Below, piece after piece: positions 25,300-33,950 of a stretch of 64,000 nucleotides of DNA. Below the pieces are notes generated by a model, which worked only from the letters and a program-made list of their open reading frames with translations, did not search any database and had not been told where the DNA came from. Origin of the DNA: Casimicrobiaceae bacterium (GTDB lineage: Bacteria > Pseudomonadota > Gammaproteobacteria > Burkholderiales > Casimicrobiaceae); NCBI GenBank assembly GCA_025056355.1, contig JANWWI010000001.1, positions 62,001-126,000 of the forward strand, read 5' to 3'. Numbering within the stretch: position 1 is the stretch's first letter; every line of letters begins with the position of its first letter. A program made the position numbers and the translations under genes.

Positions 25300-27921
25300 G
25301 TGCTCAAGACCCTGTTTGGTGCCACACCCGCTTGGCAAAGTCCGGATGCGGCCACGCGGCGGGCCGCGGTTGCCGAGCTTGCGCCCGAGGATGCCGCGTT
25401 GACTGAATTGGCTCGACACGATCCCGACGCCAGTGTTCGGGCTGCGGCGATGGCGCGCCTGCGCCATCGCGAGACGCTCGAGGCCGGTCTTGCCGACCCG
25501 GAGGCAAGCGTGCGCTTGGCGGCCGCTCGCGCCTGGGTGGCCGCACTCGGGGGTGAGCTTGAGCCGGATACGCCGCTGGCCGTGCTAGCCGTTTTGCTCA
25601 CCGAGGAAGCGGCGCCGCCACTGCGTGAGGCAGCGCGTTCGCTGGCGCTTGCCCGGCTTGATGAGCTGCTTGAGATCGATGTGCCCATGGCGGCCAAGCA
25701 GGCTGCCATCGAGCGCTGTACAGATCCCGCGCGGCTTGAGTCGCTCTATCTGAAGTGGCGCGATCGCGACAAGCGGCTCGGCAAGGCCTGCCTCGAACGA
25801 GCCGAGGCGCTGCGCGCGGCGGAACAGACCGCGCGCGAAGCCGACGTGCTGATCACGCAACTCGAGCATTGGCTCGAGGCGGCCGAGGTGCCGCTCAACA
25901 AGCTTGTTGAAGTGCAGCGCGCTTGGGCCAAGCTCGCGCCGGATGCCGAACGTAAGGCCCGGTTCGAGGCGCTCACGCAGAGGCTCCAACGCAAACTTCA
26001 GAATGAAGCGCTCGCGCGGCGGCTGCATGAACAGCTCGCGCTCAAGGTTGCCGGGCTCGTCTTGCGGAGCAAGCAGGTGGCAGAGCTCTCAAGCGAAGCG
26101 CTTGCAGCGCTTGCGGCCGAGGCCACTGAGGCGCAAGGCTCGCCCGTGCTCGATGCCGCGCTCGCACAGCAGCTCCAGGCCGTGCATGCCGCAGTGGCGG
26201 CAGAGCTCGAACTACGCGAACGCTATGCCGAAGGCGAGCGCTTGTTGGCCGAGCGGCCGCGTCAACCAGGTCCTGCTCAGGAAGCGGCTTCATCGGCGGC
26301 CTCCGATGAGCACGCGGCCCCTGCCGCGCAGGACGCGATGGCTGCGTGGCAAGCGCGCTGGGAGGCCTGGCTTGCGACCGTCGATGTGGCGACGCGACAG
26401 CGATTCGAGAAGCGCCTCGCGGCGCTTGAGGCGCCCGAGACGCCGAAACCAGAGCGGCCTTCGTTGCCGCAGGCCAGTGCCGAGGATGTGCTGGCCGCAA
26501 ACGCCGAGCTTGCCAAACTGGCCGAGCTGATTGCGGCCGGGGAGGTACGCGCTGCACGAGCCTGTGCGTCCGGGTTGTTCAAGGCTTTCACGGCAAAGCG
26601 CTATCCGAAGCTCGAATACGACCGCCTGCACGAGCTTGACCGCGAGGTCAAGCGGCTCGAGAGCTGGCTCAAATGGAGCGATGCGCAGGCGCGCGATGCG
26701 CTCATGGCGCGCGTCGAGGCGCTCAAGAACAACCCGCCGGCCTCAATCGATGAACTCGTCAAAGCGATTCGCGCGGCGCAAGAAGAATGGCGGGCGCTGG
26801 ACAAGAAGAACGGCGGGGCGCCGAAGCCGAAGTGGGAGCGGTTCAACGCCTTGTGCCGCGAGGCCTACGCGCCCGCGCAAGCCCATTTCGAGGCGCTCAA
26901 GAAGCAGCGCGCCGAAAACGCACAGGCCCGCACCAGGATCATCGACCAGATGAATGCCTTGGCCGAGGAGGCGGCGCAGGCGCTCGCCGCGGGCGACGCC
27001 GACTGGCCGGCACTCGAAAAGCGCAAGCTCGCTCTGTTTGAGGAGTGGAAAAAAGCGGGCGGTGTGGCCAATGCCGATTGGAAGACGCTCGAGGCGCGTT
27101 TCGACGAGGCCGTTGCTCGACTCGAGAAAAGCTTCGATGCCGCGCGCGAGCCCGAAATCGCGCGACGCAGGCGGTTGATTGCCCTTGCCGAGGAACAGGC
27201 GAAGCTGCCGCCCTCGAAAGCTGTCACCGAAGCCACCATTGCGCTACAGCGTCGGTGGACGCAGGAACGCATCGCCAACGCTCCGCACCTGCGCCGCAAG
27301 GACGAACAACAACTCTGGGAAGCCTTCAAGCGGGCAACCGATGCCGTCTTCAAGGCGCGCGATCAGGAGCGCGAAGCCCAGAAGGCGCAGTTTCTGGAAG
27401 CGGCAAAAAAGCGCCTCGCACTCATCGACGAGGTCCGCGCGCTGGCCAGCGGCGAAGATGCGAAATCGATCGAGCAGGCCGTCGCGCAGGTGCGCGCGCG
27501 CTGGCGAGAGGCGCCGCCGGTGGAGCGCGAACGCGCGCGAGAATTTGAGCGCAAGTTTGATGAGGCCGTCCTGGCCGCGCGGCGCCGGGCCACCCAGCTC
27601 TCGCGCAGCAGCCTCGTTGAGGCCATGAAAGCAACGCTCGCGCAAGTGCCTGCGGTCGAAGTCAGCGAAGCCACGGCGGCGGCGCTCGTCATCGATGCAG
27701 AACTCATCGCGGGGCTCGATTCGCCACCGGAGATTGCAAATGCGCGGCGCGCGCAGCAGCTCAAGTGGCTCGCCGAGCGCCGACAACTGCCCACGGCCCC
27801 TGAGGCGAAGATTCAGGCGCTTCGCACCGTACTCGGCGCGTTGCATGCGACGGGTGCGCGACTCACGCCCGGCGAGCGCGAGCGGCTAACGCGAGCCATT
27901 GAGGCCGTCGGCGCGGCATAG
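25300..27921 (+). CDS. DUF349 domain protein with N-terminal HEAT-like repeats
   Basis: The 873-residue protein opens with HEAT-like repeats (about 15-95, with paired DPDASVRAAAMARLRH and DPEASVRLAAARAWV units). The rest is a long alpha-helical, charged, coiled-coil-prone body with several DUF349 repeats of the pattern W...G......W..F......, for example LFEEWKKAGGVANADWKTLEARFDEA split over two helices near 580-610. No enzyme motif or signal peptide is visible. The GTG at 25300 follows GAGAAG, a weak ribosome site. DUF349 proteins are widespread in betaproteobacteria with no agreed function. It probably acts as a scaffold, which is inference from the helices alone. Confidence 0.8.
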   Translation: MLKTLFGATPAWQSPDAATRRAAVAELAPEDAALTELARHDPDASVRAAAMARLRHRETLEAGLADPEASVRLAAARAWVAALGGELEPDTPLAVLAVLLTEEAAPPLREAARSLALARLDELLEIDVPMAAKQAAIERCTDPARLESLYLKWRDRDKRLGKACLERAEALRAAEQTAREADVLITQLEHWLEAAEVPLNKLVEVQRAWAKLAPDAERKARFEALTQRLQRKLQNEALARRLHEQLALKVAGLVLRSKQVAELSSEALAALAAEATEAQGSPVLDAALAQQLQAVHAAVAAELELRERYAEGERLLAERPRQPGPAQEAASSAASDEHAAPAAQDAMAAWQARWEAWLATVDVATRQRFEKRLAALEAPETPKPERPSLPQASAEDVLAANAELAKLAELIAAGEVRAARACASGLFKAFTAKRYPKLEYDRLHELDREVKRLESWLKWSDAQARDALMARVEALKNNPPASIDELVKAIRAAQEEWRALDKKNGGAPKPKWERFNALCREAYAPAQAHFEALKKQRAENAQARTRIIDQMNALAEEAAQALAAGDADWPALEKRKLALFEEWKKAGGVANADWKTLEARFDEAVARLEKSFDAAREPEIARRRRLIALAEEQAKLPPSKAVTEATIALQRRWTQERIANAPHLRRKDEQQLWEAFKRATDAVFKARDQEREAQKAQFLEAAKKRLALIDEVRALASGEDAKSIEQAVAQVRARWREAPPVERERAREFERKFDEAVLAARRRATQLSRSSLVEAMKATLAQVPAVEVSEATAAALVIDAELIAGLDSPPEIANARRAQQLKWLAERRQLPTAPEAKIQALRTVLGALHATGARLTPGERERLTRAIEAVGAA

Positions 27922-28079
27922 GGGCTCGAAAGGGCGATTTACGGGGCCGACCGGTGGCTCCATGCTGCTTTGCCTGATCCGATGGTTGCAAAACTGCAGT
28001 GGTCAGCAAGACCCATCTTCGCCGTTGCGCTCGCGCGGTTCCCTCTTTCGCCGAAAAGGGGTGAAGGCAGGTCGACCGG

Positions 28080-28205
28080 GGCGGTCGATCCCTCTGCCGC
28101 TTTCGGCGGCTCGTTCCCTCTGCCTTTCGGCGCAGGGCAGGCCAACGTTAGGCGATCCTCGCCGTGGCCTTGCGGCGCGGGAGAGACAAGCGCAAGCGTG
28201 TCGGT
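28080..28205 (-). repeat. Dispersed two-hairpin intergenic repeat, copy B
   Basis: Reverse-complemented, this stretch aligns with 14043-14170. It reads CTCCCGCGCCGC, GAGGATCGCC, CCCTGCGCCGAAAGGCAGAGGG and then GCCGCCGAAAGCGGC followed by AGAGGG. The two hairpins are conserved while the bases between vary. It lies between the DUF349 gene and the RpfE-type gene. The remaining bases of 27922-28340 include another imperfect stem (CCCTCTTTCGCCGAAAAGGGG, split around 28041-28060) and no gene I can support. Confidence 0.6.
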
Positions 28206-28340
28206 TCGCCAATCAAGCGCGGCCATGGTGTGCTGCCTTTTCAAGGCGAGTGAGGCGTGTGGCGGCAAAACCGCACAGTCGGCACCCGGGGTGAAAGACG
28301 CTTGTGGTGCCCCGCTCGAGCAGTGCATGATGCCCCGGTG

Positions 28341-29195
28341 ATGCTGCTTCTGCCCGGTGCCCTTCCCGCAAATCCCGCCATGCTTGCCCAGCTCCTCGAA
28401 GGCTGGCGGCCGCCCCCAGGGCTTTTGCTCGCGCTTTCAGCCTCGCGCGCTCGTGCGCTCGAACCGGGCTGGACCTGGAGCGATAGGGAGCGCGAAGCGC
28501 TTGCCGCCCGTCGCGCCTCGGCCCGGCCAGGCATGGGCTATGCCACACCGATGCACTTCGGGCTTGCGCTGACCGACTTGACGGGCACCGACCCGCGCCG
28601 GCTGTCGCTCTCCGAGGCTGATTCTCAGAGGCTTTGTGCAGCCTGCGAACAACACTTGGCCGCCGAGGGGATCCGCTTCCAGTGGATCGCCGCAACGCTT
28701 TGGCGCATCGAGACGCAGCAGCCGATCGAGGCTTTCTGCGAACGCCCGCTTTTCCTTGCCGGTCAGCCGATCCGGCCGCTCTTGCCGCGTGGCCCCGACG
28801 CACGCCGGCTCGAGCGCTGGATGAACGAACTGCAAATGCTCCTCCATGAGCACCCGATCAACCGCGCGCGAAGCGCCGACGGACTGGCGCCGGTCAATGG
28901 CGTCTGGCTCTGGGGTTTCGACGGACTGCCGGCCGAGCCCTCCGAGGCGCTTCGGCTCGACTTTCACGCCGCCCTTGCCGACGGTGATCGAACAGCGTGG
29001 CAGGGGGCATGGTCGGCGCTCGCTGAGACGCTCAAGCCTGGGCAGCGGCTGATTCTCGGCGAAGCGCAGCCGCAGCTTGAGGTCTCCCTCTCTGCGCCGA
29101 GCCTTGGGCTGCGCATGATGGGCTTGCTTCGCCAACCCGATCCCGCGGCGCTGTTCGAGCGCTGGCGGGCGCGCGCCGCGGGTCAGCCGTCATGA
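28341..29195 (+). CDS. RpfE-type / phosphoglycerate-mutase-like conserved protein
   Basis: The 284-residue protein contains the signature RRLERWMNELQMLLHEHP followed by INRARSADGLAPVNGVWLWG. It marks the RpfE-type family that is often annotated as a phosphoglycerate mutase relative. The rpfE and recJ genes are also neighbours in the Xanthomonas rpf cluster. No phosphotransfer motif of a real mutase is visible, so I would not assign catalysis. The ATG at 28341 has a weak ribosome site, and the frame is open further upstream, so the start is uncertain. Its stop overlaps the recJ start by four bases, so the two are translationally coupled. Confidence 0.7.
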   Translation: MLLLPGALPANPAMLAQLLEGWRPPPGLLLALSASRARALEPGWTWSDREREALAARRASARPGMGYATPMHFGLALTDLTGTDPRRLSLSEADSQRLCAACEQHLAAEGIRFQWIAATLWRIETQQPIEAFCERPLFLAGQPIRPLLPRGPDARRLERWMNELQMLLHEHPINRARSADGLAPVNGVWLWGFDGLPAEPSEALRLDFHAALADGDRTAWQGAWSALAETLKPGQRLILGEAQPQLEVSLSAPSLGLRMMGLLRQPDPAALFERWRARAAGQPS

Positions 29196-30889
29196 ATGCC
29201 CCGATTCTGGTTCGCCGTGACGTGCCAGAGGCAAGCGTGCGTGCCTTGGTGGCTGCCGGGGTGGATCCCCTGTTTGCGCGGCTCTACGCGGCGCGCGGTG
29301 TGCGGGAGCCAAGCGAGGCCAGTTTCCGTCTTTCGCAGTTGCCGCCACCCGACTTGATGAAAGGGATGAAGGCGGTGGTCGACCGCCTCGTCCGAGCGAT
29401 TCGCGCCCGCGAGCGCCTGCTCATCATTGCCGACTACGACGCCGACGGAGCAACCGCCTGCGCCGTGGGACTGCGCGGCCTGCGCGCGATGGGCGCCGAG
29501 GTTGGCTATCTCGTGCCCAACCGCTTCGTGCATGGCTATGGGCTCACGCCGGAGATCGTTGCACTGGCCGCCGAAGACCGACCTCGCGTTTTGATCACGG
29601 TCGACAACGGCATCGCGAGCGTCGAGGGCGTGGAGGCGGCGCGCGCTCGCGGCATCGATGTGATCATCACCGATCACCACTTGCCGGGCGAAGCCCTGCC
29701 GACCACCCCGTACATCGTGAACCCGAACCAGCCTGGCTGCGCCTTTCCGTCGAAGGCGATGGCAGGGGTCGGGGTTATGTTCTATGTGCTTCTTGCGCTT
29801 CGCGCGCAGCTTCGGGCCGAGGGCGCCTGGCCCGCCGGCGGGCAGCCGGATCTCAACGCCCTGCTCGATCTGGTCGCGCTCGGGACGGTGGCCGATGTGG
29901 TTCCGCTCGACAGCCTCAATCGGCGTTTGGTCGAGGCGGGCCTGCGGCGCATTCGCGAGGGCCGCATGCAGCCTGGGGTGGCTGCGCTCTTTCAAGTGGC
30001 CGAGCGGCGGCCCGAGAACGCGACCACCTACGACTTCGGCTTCATCCTGGGGCCGCGCATCAACGCGGCCGGTCGGCTTGAAGACATGTCGCTTGGCATT
30101 GAATGCCTTGTCACCGACGATCCAGCCCGCGCCGCCGAAATCGCCGAGCGGCTCGATCAGCTCAATCAAGAGCGTCGCGCGATCGAGGCCGACATGCGCG
30201 ATGAGGCCGACCGCATGATCGAGGCCGAAATTGAGCCCGATCAACGCGCAATCGTCCTCATGGACTCGCGCTGGCATCAGGGCGTGATCGGCATCGTGGC
30301 CGGGCGGCTGCGCGAGCGCTGGCATCGGCCCACACTCGTCTTTGCGCCCGGCGAGGGCACCGAGCTCAAGGGCTCGGGCCGCTCGATCCCGGGCTTTCAT
30401 CTGCGCGATGCGCTTGACCTTACGGCCAAGCGCCACCCGGGGCTCATTCAACGCTTCGGCGGGCATGCGATGGCGGCCGGCTTGAGCATTGTGAATGCCC
30501 ACTTCGCGCGTTTCGCGCGGGCGTTTGAGGCGGTGGCGCGGGAACTGGTCACCGATGCGATGCTTGAGCGCACCATCGAATCCGATGGCAGCTTTCCGGT
30601 GGAAGCGCTTGACTTTGAGACCGCGCGCGCCTTGCACCGGCATGTTTGGGGTCAGGCCTTTCCGCCGCCGCTCTTCGATGACGAATTCACGGTGCTTGAC
30701 TGCCGGGTGGTCGCTATGCGGCACATGAAGATGCGCCTGAAGCGCGACGGACGCATCTTCGAGGCGATCCGCTTCGGCACGACCGAGCCGCCCCCCAACC
30801 CCATGCGTGCCGCCTACCGCGTGAACCTCTCGGAATGGCAAGGCAGCGAGCGGGTGGATCTCGTGATCGAGCAGTGGTGGGAGGCGTGA
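29192..30889 (+). CDS. recJ: Single-stranded-DNA-specific exonuclease RecJ
   Basis: RecJ is a 5'-3' exonuclease acting in recombination and mismatch repair. The 565-residue protein has the DHH-phosphoesterase motifs DYDADG (81-86), ITVDNGIAS (about 135-143), the name-giving DHH (161-163) and LVALGTVADVVPL (about 227-239). The DHHA1 motif GGHAMAAGL lies near residue 428, with a C-terminal OB-fold. The length matches the family. The ATG overlaps the stop of the RpfE-type gene in an ATGA pair. A strong terminator follows 22 bases after the stop, so the two genes form a closed operon. Confidence 0.96.
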   Translation: MNAPILVRRDVPEASVRALVAAGVDPLFARLYAARGVREPSEASFRLSQLPPPDLMKGMKAVVDRLVRAIRARERLLIIADYDADGATACAVGLRGLRAMGAEVGYLVPNRFVHGYGLTPEIVALAAEDRPRVLITVDNGIASVEGVEAARARGIDVIITDHHLPGEALPTTPYIVNPNQPGCAFPSKAMAGVGVMFYVLLALRAQLRAEGAWPAGGQPDLNALLDLVALGTVADVVPLDSLNRRLVEAGLRRIREGRMQPGVAALFQVAERRPENATTYDFGFILGPRINAAGRLEDMSLGIECLVTDDPARAAEIAERLDQLNQERRAIEADMRDEADRMIEAEIEPDQRAIVLMDSRWHQGVIGIVAGRLRERWHRPTLVFAPGEGTELKGSGRSIPGFHLRDALDLTAKRHPGLIQRFGGHAMAAGLSIVNAHFARFARAFEAVARELVTDAMLERTIESDGSFPVEALDFETARALHRHVWGQAFPPPLFDDEFTVLDCRVVAMRHMKMRLKRDGRIFEAIRFGTTEPPPNPMRAAYRVNLSEWQGSERVDLVIEQWWEA

Positions 30890-30911
30890 GACAGGAGTTC
30901 TGGACGAAACG

Positions 30912-30938
30912 GCCAAAACCGATGTTTTGGCTTTTGTT
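30912..30938 (+). terminator. Rho-independent terminator after recJ
   Basis: GCCAAAAC (30912-30919) pairs perfectly with GTTTTGGC (30924-30931) around a CGAT loop and is followed by TTTTGTT. It closes the rpfE-type/recJ operon and separates it from the toxin-antitoxin pair. Confidence 0.88.
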
Positions 30939-30970
30939 GGCAAGTATTTCCTCTTCCCGGAGCATGACCG

Positions 30971-31249
30971 ATGACGTCCACCACTTCTGCCGAAGCCCAG
31001 GCCCGATTTGGCGAACTGCTGGACCGCGCGCAGCGTGAACCGGTGCAGATCACACGGCATGGCCGCGTCATTGCCGATGTCGTGTCGAGTCACGACATGG
31101 AAGGGCTCTTGAACGTCAAGGCGCGCCGCGAGGCCGCAGCGCGCTGGTATGCCGACCATCGAGCGCGCATGAGCGCCACACCCGAGCGAAGCGAACCAAC
31201 CGACGAGGCGCTCGCAGCACTCATCGAAGAAGCACGACGCGCGGGCTGA
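30971..31249 (+). CDS. Antitoxin, Phd/YefM family
   Basis: The 92-residue protein has the short N-terminal Phd fold (AQARFGELLDRAQREPVQITRHGRVIADVVS, in pieces of residues 8-38) that binds DNA and represses its own operon. The acidic C-terminus (SEPTDEALAALIEEARR) would wrap and block the toxin. GGAG nine bases upstream supports the ATG. The PIN toxin gene begins 11 bases after its stop. The recJ terminator just upstream leaves only about 30 bases for a promoter. Phd/YefM antitoxins are more usually paired with Doc or RelE-type toxins, but PIN partners are known. Confidence 0.8.
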   Translation: MTSTTSAEAQARFGELLDRAQREPVQITRHGRVIADVVSSHDMEGLLNVKARREAAARWYADHRARMSATPERSEPTDEALAALIEEARRAG

Positions 31250-31260
31250 CATCGCCATCC

Positions 31261-31668
31261 GTGCGCCGCATCGTCATCGACACCGGGGTGCTCGAAAGCG
31301 CCGCGATCAAGCCGCACTCGATCCCTGCGCTTGCCCTGCAACGTGCGCTTGCGACCCACACCCTTTTGCAGAGTGAAGCGACCTTCGCCGAGCTGGAGCG
31401 CGTATTGCTCAGGGACAAATTCGAGGCCTACGCGCCACGCGCGCTGCGACAGGCTTTCGTGGAGGGCATTTGCGCTCACGCCGAATTCGTCCCCGGGACA
31501 AGCCGGATTGCCGAATGTCGCGACCCGAACGATGACAAGTTCCTGGCGCTTGCGCTCGATGCCGATGCAGAGCTCATGCTCTCGAGCGACATTGACCGGC
31601 TTGCCTTGAACCCGTGGCGAGGCGTTCCGATCCTCACGCCCGCGGACTTTCTCGTGATGCCGTTCTGA
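31261..31668 (+). CDS. PIN-domain toxin (putative ribonuclease)
   Basis: The 135-residue protein starts MRRIVIDTGVLESAA with the first acidic residue Asp7 of a PIN domain. A conserved Glu follows near residue 44 (FAELERVLL), and DPNDDKFLALALDADAELML plus SSDIDRL supply the remaining acidic residues near 86-110. It belongs to the COG1569-like PIN group that acts as toxin in VapBC-like systems by cutting RNA. Gly replaces the usual Asn after Asp-Thr (DTGVL instead of DTNVL), a possible tuning or weakening of the site. The GTG start follows the antitoxin by 11 bases. Confidence 0.8.
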   Translation: MRRIVIDTGVLESAAIKPHSIPALALQRALATHTLLQSEATFAELERVLLRDKFEAYAPRALRQAFVEGICAHAEFVPGTSRIAECRDPNDDKFLALALDADAELMLSSDIDRLALNPWRGVPILTPADFLVMPF

Positions 31669-31696
31669 CGCGGCCCCGATCGGCTCACGGCGCCCT

Positions 31697-32323
31697 TCAC
31701 GCGAGCACCAGATCAAACCGCGCCGCAAGTGCCGCACGGCCCTCGTCTTCGATGTGGGCAAGCGTCACAGTCAGCCGCTCGCGCTCGCGCGAGAAGCCAA
31801 ACCAGCCGCCGCGTTCGGCGTTTTCGCCGGCAAAGTACATCTGGGTGGTAAGGGTACGTCGCCCCGGCGCCTTGACGCGAAAGTGCACATGCGGGGGGCG
31901 AAACCCATAGGCGGGCGGTTTGAGCGTGCGAAAGCGGTAGCTGCCATCGGCGGCTGTCTGCACGCGCCCGAAACCCTGGAAGCCCCGGCGCGCGGGCCTG
32001 TGGCCTCCGTCGCGCGAGTGACGATATTCCCCCTCGGTATCGGCTTGCCAGATCTCGACGGTGGCGCCCGCCAGCGGGCGAGCGTCGGTTGCAAGCACGC
32101 GACCGGTAATGATGAGGGGGGTGCCAAGCGTGTGCCGTCGGCCCTCGAAGACGAGCAGATCGCCGTCGACATCGCCGCTCCAGGTTTCGGGGTAAAAAGG
32201 GCCCTCGGAGTCTTCAGGGGTGGGCGCCAGAGGCACCTGCGTTGCCGAAGCTGGTAAGGTCACAACATGCGCGAGGCCCAGGAGCCCCGGAGCTGCAAGT
32301 AGTCGACGACGGTTGATAGCCAT
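31697..32323 (-). CDS. Exported intradiol ring-cleavage dioxygenase
   Basis: The 208-residue protein has an N-terminal twin-arginine-like signal (NRRRLLAAPGLLGLAH), suggesting export of a folded metalloprotein. The intradiol dioxygenase core carries the Fe(III) ligands Tyr100 (EGEY), Tyr139 (PPAYGF), His145 and His147 (RPPHVHF), in normal spacing. GRVLATDARPLAGATVEIWQ is the typical beta-strand start. Substrates such as catechol or hydroxyquinol are possible, but it stands alone without a degradation pathway. Its ATG overlaps that of the divergent CDF gene in the tetranucleotide CATG, so one of the two starts may be misplaced. Confidence 0.8.
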   Translation of the reverse strand: MAINRRRLLAAPGLLGLAHVVTLPASATQVPLAPTPEDSEGPFYPETWSGDVDGDLLVFEGRRHTLGTPLIITGRVLATDARPLAGATVEIWQADTEGEYRHSRDGGHRPARRGFQGFGRVQTAADGSYRFRTLKPPAYGFRPPHVHFRVKAPGRRTLTTQMYFAGENAERGGWFGFSRERERLTVTLAHIEDEGRAALAARFDLVLA

Positions 32324-33038
32324 GGCAGAGCCGCTACGACGAAACCCCTCTTTGGACAGGCAAAGAGGGCCGACGTTTCATCACGCCTTGCCCCAAGCGA
32401 GCTGCGCTTGTGCCCACGAGCCGCCCGCGGCAGAACGTTTGCAAAACCCGGCCCGCTACCGGCGGGTTCTTTGGATCGCGCTCATCCTGAACGCCCTCAT
32501 GTTCGTGGTGGAACTCATCGGTGCCGAGCGTTCGGGCTCGGTGTCGCTTCTGGCCGATTCGATCGATTTTGCCGGAGATGCGATGAACTACGGGGTTTCG
32601 CTTGCAGTGCTTTCTTCTGCGCTTGCGGTGCGGGCCAAGGCCTCGCTCGTGAAGGCTGTCTGCATGATCGGCTTTGGCGTTGCGGTACTTCTGGCGGCGC
32701 TCTGGCGTGCAGCCGTGGGCACGCCGCCCGAAGCGTTCACGATGGGCGTGATCGGGTTTCTTGCGCTTGCCGTGAACGTGGGGGTGGCGGCGATGCTCTA
32801 TGCCTGGCGCGAGGGCGATGCCAACATGCTGAGCGTCTGGCTTTGCTCCCGCAATGACGCGCTCGGCAATCTCGCGGTCATGGCCGCAGCCCTTGGCGTC
32901 TTTGGCACCGGGACGGCGTGGCCGGATCTGCTTGTGGCCGCGTTCATGGCCGCGCTCGCGTTGCGTTCGGGCACCGTGGTCTGGCAGCAGGCGCGGGCGG
33001 AGCTCGCCACGGCTGCGCACGGGGTGGATCCGCGCTGA
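32322..33038 (+). CDS. Cation diffusion facilitator (CDF)-type transporter
   Basis: The 238-residue membrane protein has about six hydrophobic helices, beginning with LWIALILNALMFVVELIGA near 47. The metal site of helix 2 is visible as LLADSIDFAGD near 71-81. The helix 5 site reads RNDALGN near 172-178, where Asn replaces the usual His, as in a proteobacterial subgroup. An N-terminal Cys/His-rich bit (SCACAHEPP) could gather metal. It would export divalent metal such as Zn or Co from the cytoplasm; the metal is not known. The start overlaps the divergent dioxygenase start, and no ribosome site supports it. Confidence 0.72.
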   Translation: MAEPLRRNPSLDRQRGPTFHHALPQASCACAHEPPAAERLQNPARYRRVLWIALILNALMFVVELIGAERSGSVSLLADSIDFAGDAMNYGVSLAVLSSALAVRAKASLVKAVCMIGFGVAVLLAALWRAAVGTPPEAFTMGVIGFLALAVNVGVAAMLYAWREGDANMLSVWLCSRNDALGNLAVMAAALGVFGTGTAWPDLLVAAFMAALALRSGTVVWQQARAELATAAHGVDPR

Positions 33039-33044
33039 GGTGCG

Positions 33045-33944
33045 CTAAGTACGGCGCCGGGGCTGAGCGACCGGTGCGCCCCACTTGGCAAGCCGTTCTT
33101 GAATCACCGGCACGAAGCGTTGCCCGATCGCGAATCCGGCCTGAATGAAGGCGCTGCGGGCCGAGAAATCCGTGCTTGCGAAATGGCCGATCTCCGGCCG
33201 AATCACGATGTCGGCTTCGCGGGCTTCGATTTTGATGAGTGCGCGCGACATGAGATCGATGGAATGCATCACCTGCTCATAGACGCCATTAGGCGGCAGG
33301 TGCGTGGGCGTGGCTGCCACATCGACCGCAAGCACGATGTCAACCGGTTCACGGCGAGCGACCTTGACCGGTAGCGGGCTCACCAGGCCGCCATCGACGT
33401 ACTCGACCCCATCGATTTTGAGTGGCACGAACACGCTTGGAATGCTGCACGAAGCGCGCACCGCCCGGGCCACGGGACCGCGCCGGAACGCGACCGCTTC
33501 GCCGGTACGGAAGTCGGTTGCCACGGCCACGAACGGAATCGGCAGCTGCTCGATCAAGCGGTGCTCGAGAGATTGGGCGACGAAGCGTTCGAGCGCCTCT
33601 CCGAGAATGAGCCCGCGGCGTTGGCCCTCTTGCATGTCCACGAGCTCGATCTCGCGGGTTTTTAGGGCCAGCTCTTCCATCTCGGCGGCCGACTTGCCCG
33701 CGGCGATGAAGGCTCCCACGAACGCTCCAGCCGAGCTGCCGACCACGAGGTCGGGGCGGATGCCGGCGCGTTCGAACGCCTTGTACACGCCCACATGGGC
33801 GAAACCGCGCGCCCCGCCGCTGCCGAGCACAAGCGCAATGCGTGCTCGGCGCGCAGTGGAAGCGCTCTGAGCGTTGAGTCCGGGCAACGCGGTGCTTGCC
33901 GCCAAAGCCACGGCGCCGCGCAGCATCGCACGTCGCTGAACCAT
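33045..33944 (-). CDS. Patatin-like phospholipase
   Basis: The 299-residue protein has an N-terminal export signal (RRAMLRGAVALAASTALPG, possibly twin-arginine-like). The patatin core has the oxyanion hole GSGGARGFAH (41-50), the nucleophile elbow GSSAG with Ser71, and the dyad Asp184 in VDGGLVSP. It should hydrolyse lipid esters at the periplasmic side. The family resembles RssA. It follows the frameshifted OmpA-like gene on the same strand by six bases and is probably in one transcript with it. Confidence 0.85.
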   Translation of the reverse strand: MVQRRAMLRGAVALAASTALPGLNAQSASTARRARIALVLGSGGARGFAHVGVYKAFERAGIRPDLVVGSSAGAFVGAFIAAGKSAAEMEELALKTREIELVDMQEGQRRGLILGEALERFVAQSLEHRLIEQLPIPFVAVATDFRTGEAVAFRRGPVARAVRASCSIPSVFVPLKIDGVEYVDGGLVSPLPVKVARREPVDIVLAVDVAATPTHLPPNGVYEQVMHSIDLMSRALIKIEAREADIVIRPEIGHFASTDFSARSAFIQAGFAIGQRFVPVIQERLAKWGAPVAQPRRRT

Positions 33945-33950
33945 GGCGCC

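Noticed and set aside
29183-31258. Long open frame antisense to recJ
   Set aside because: High-GC codon bias of recJ leaves the opposite strand open. The translation has no domain and no ribosome site.
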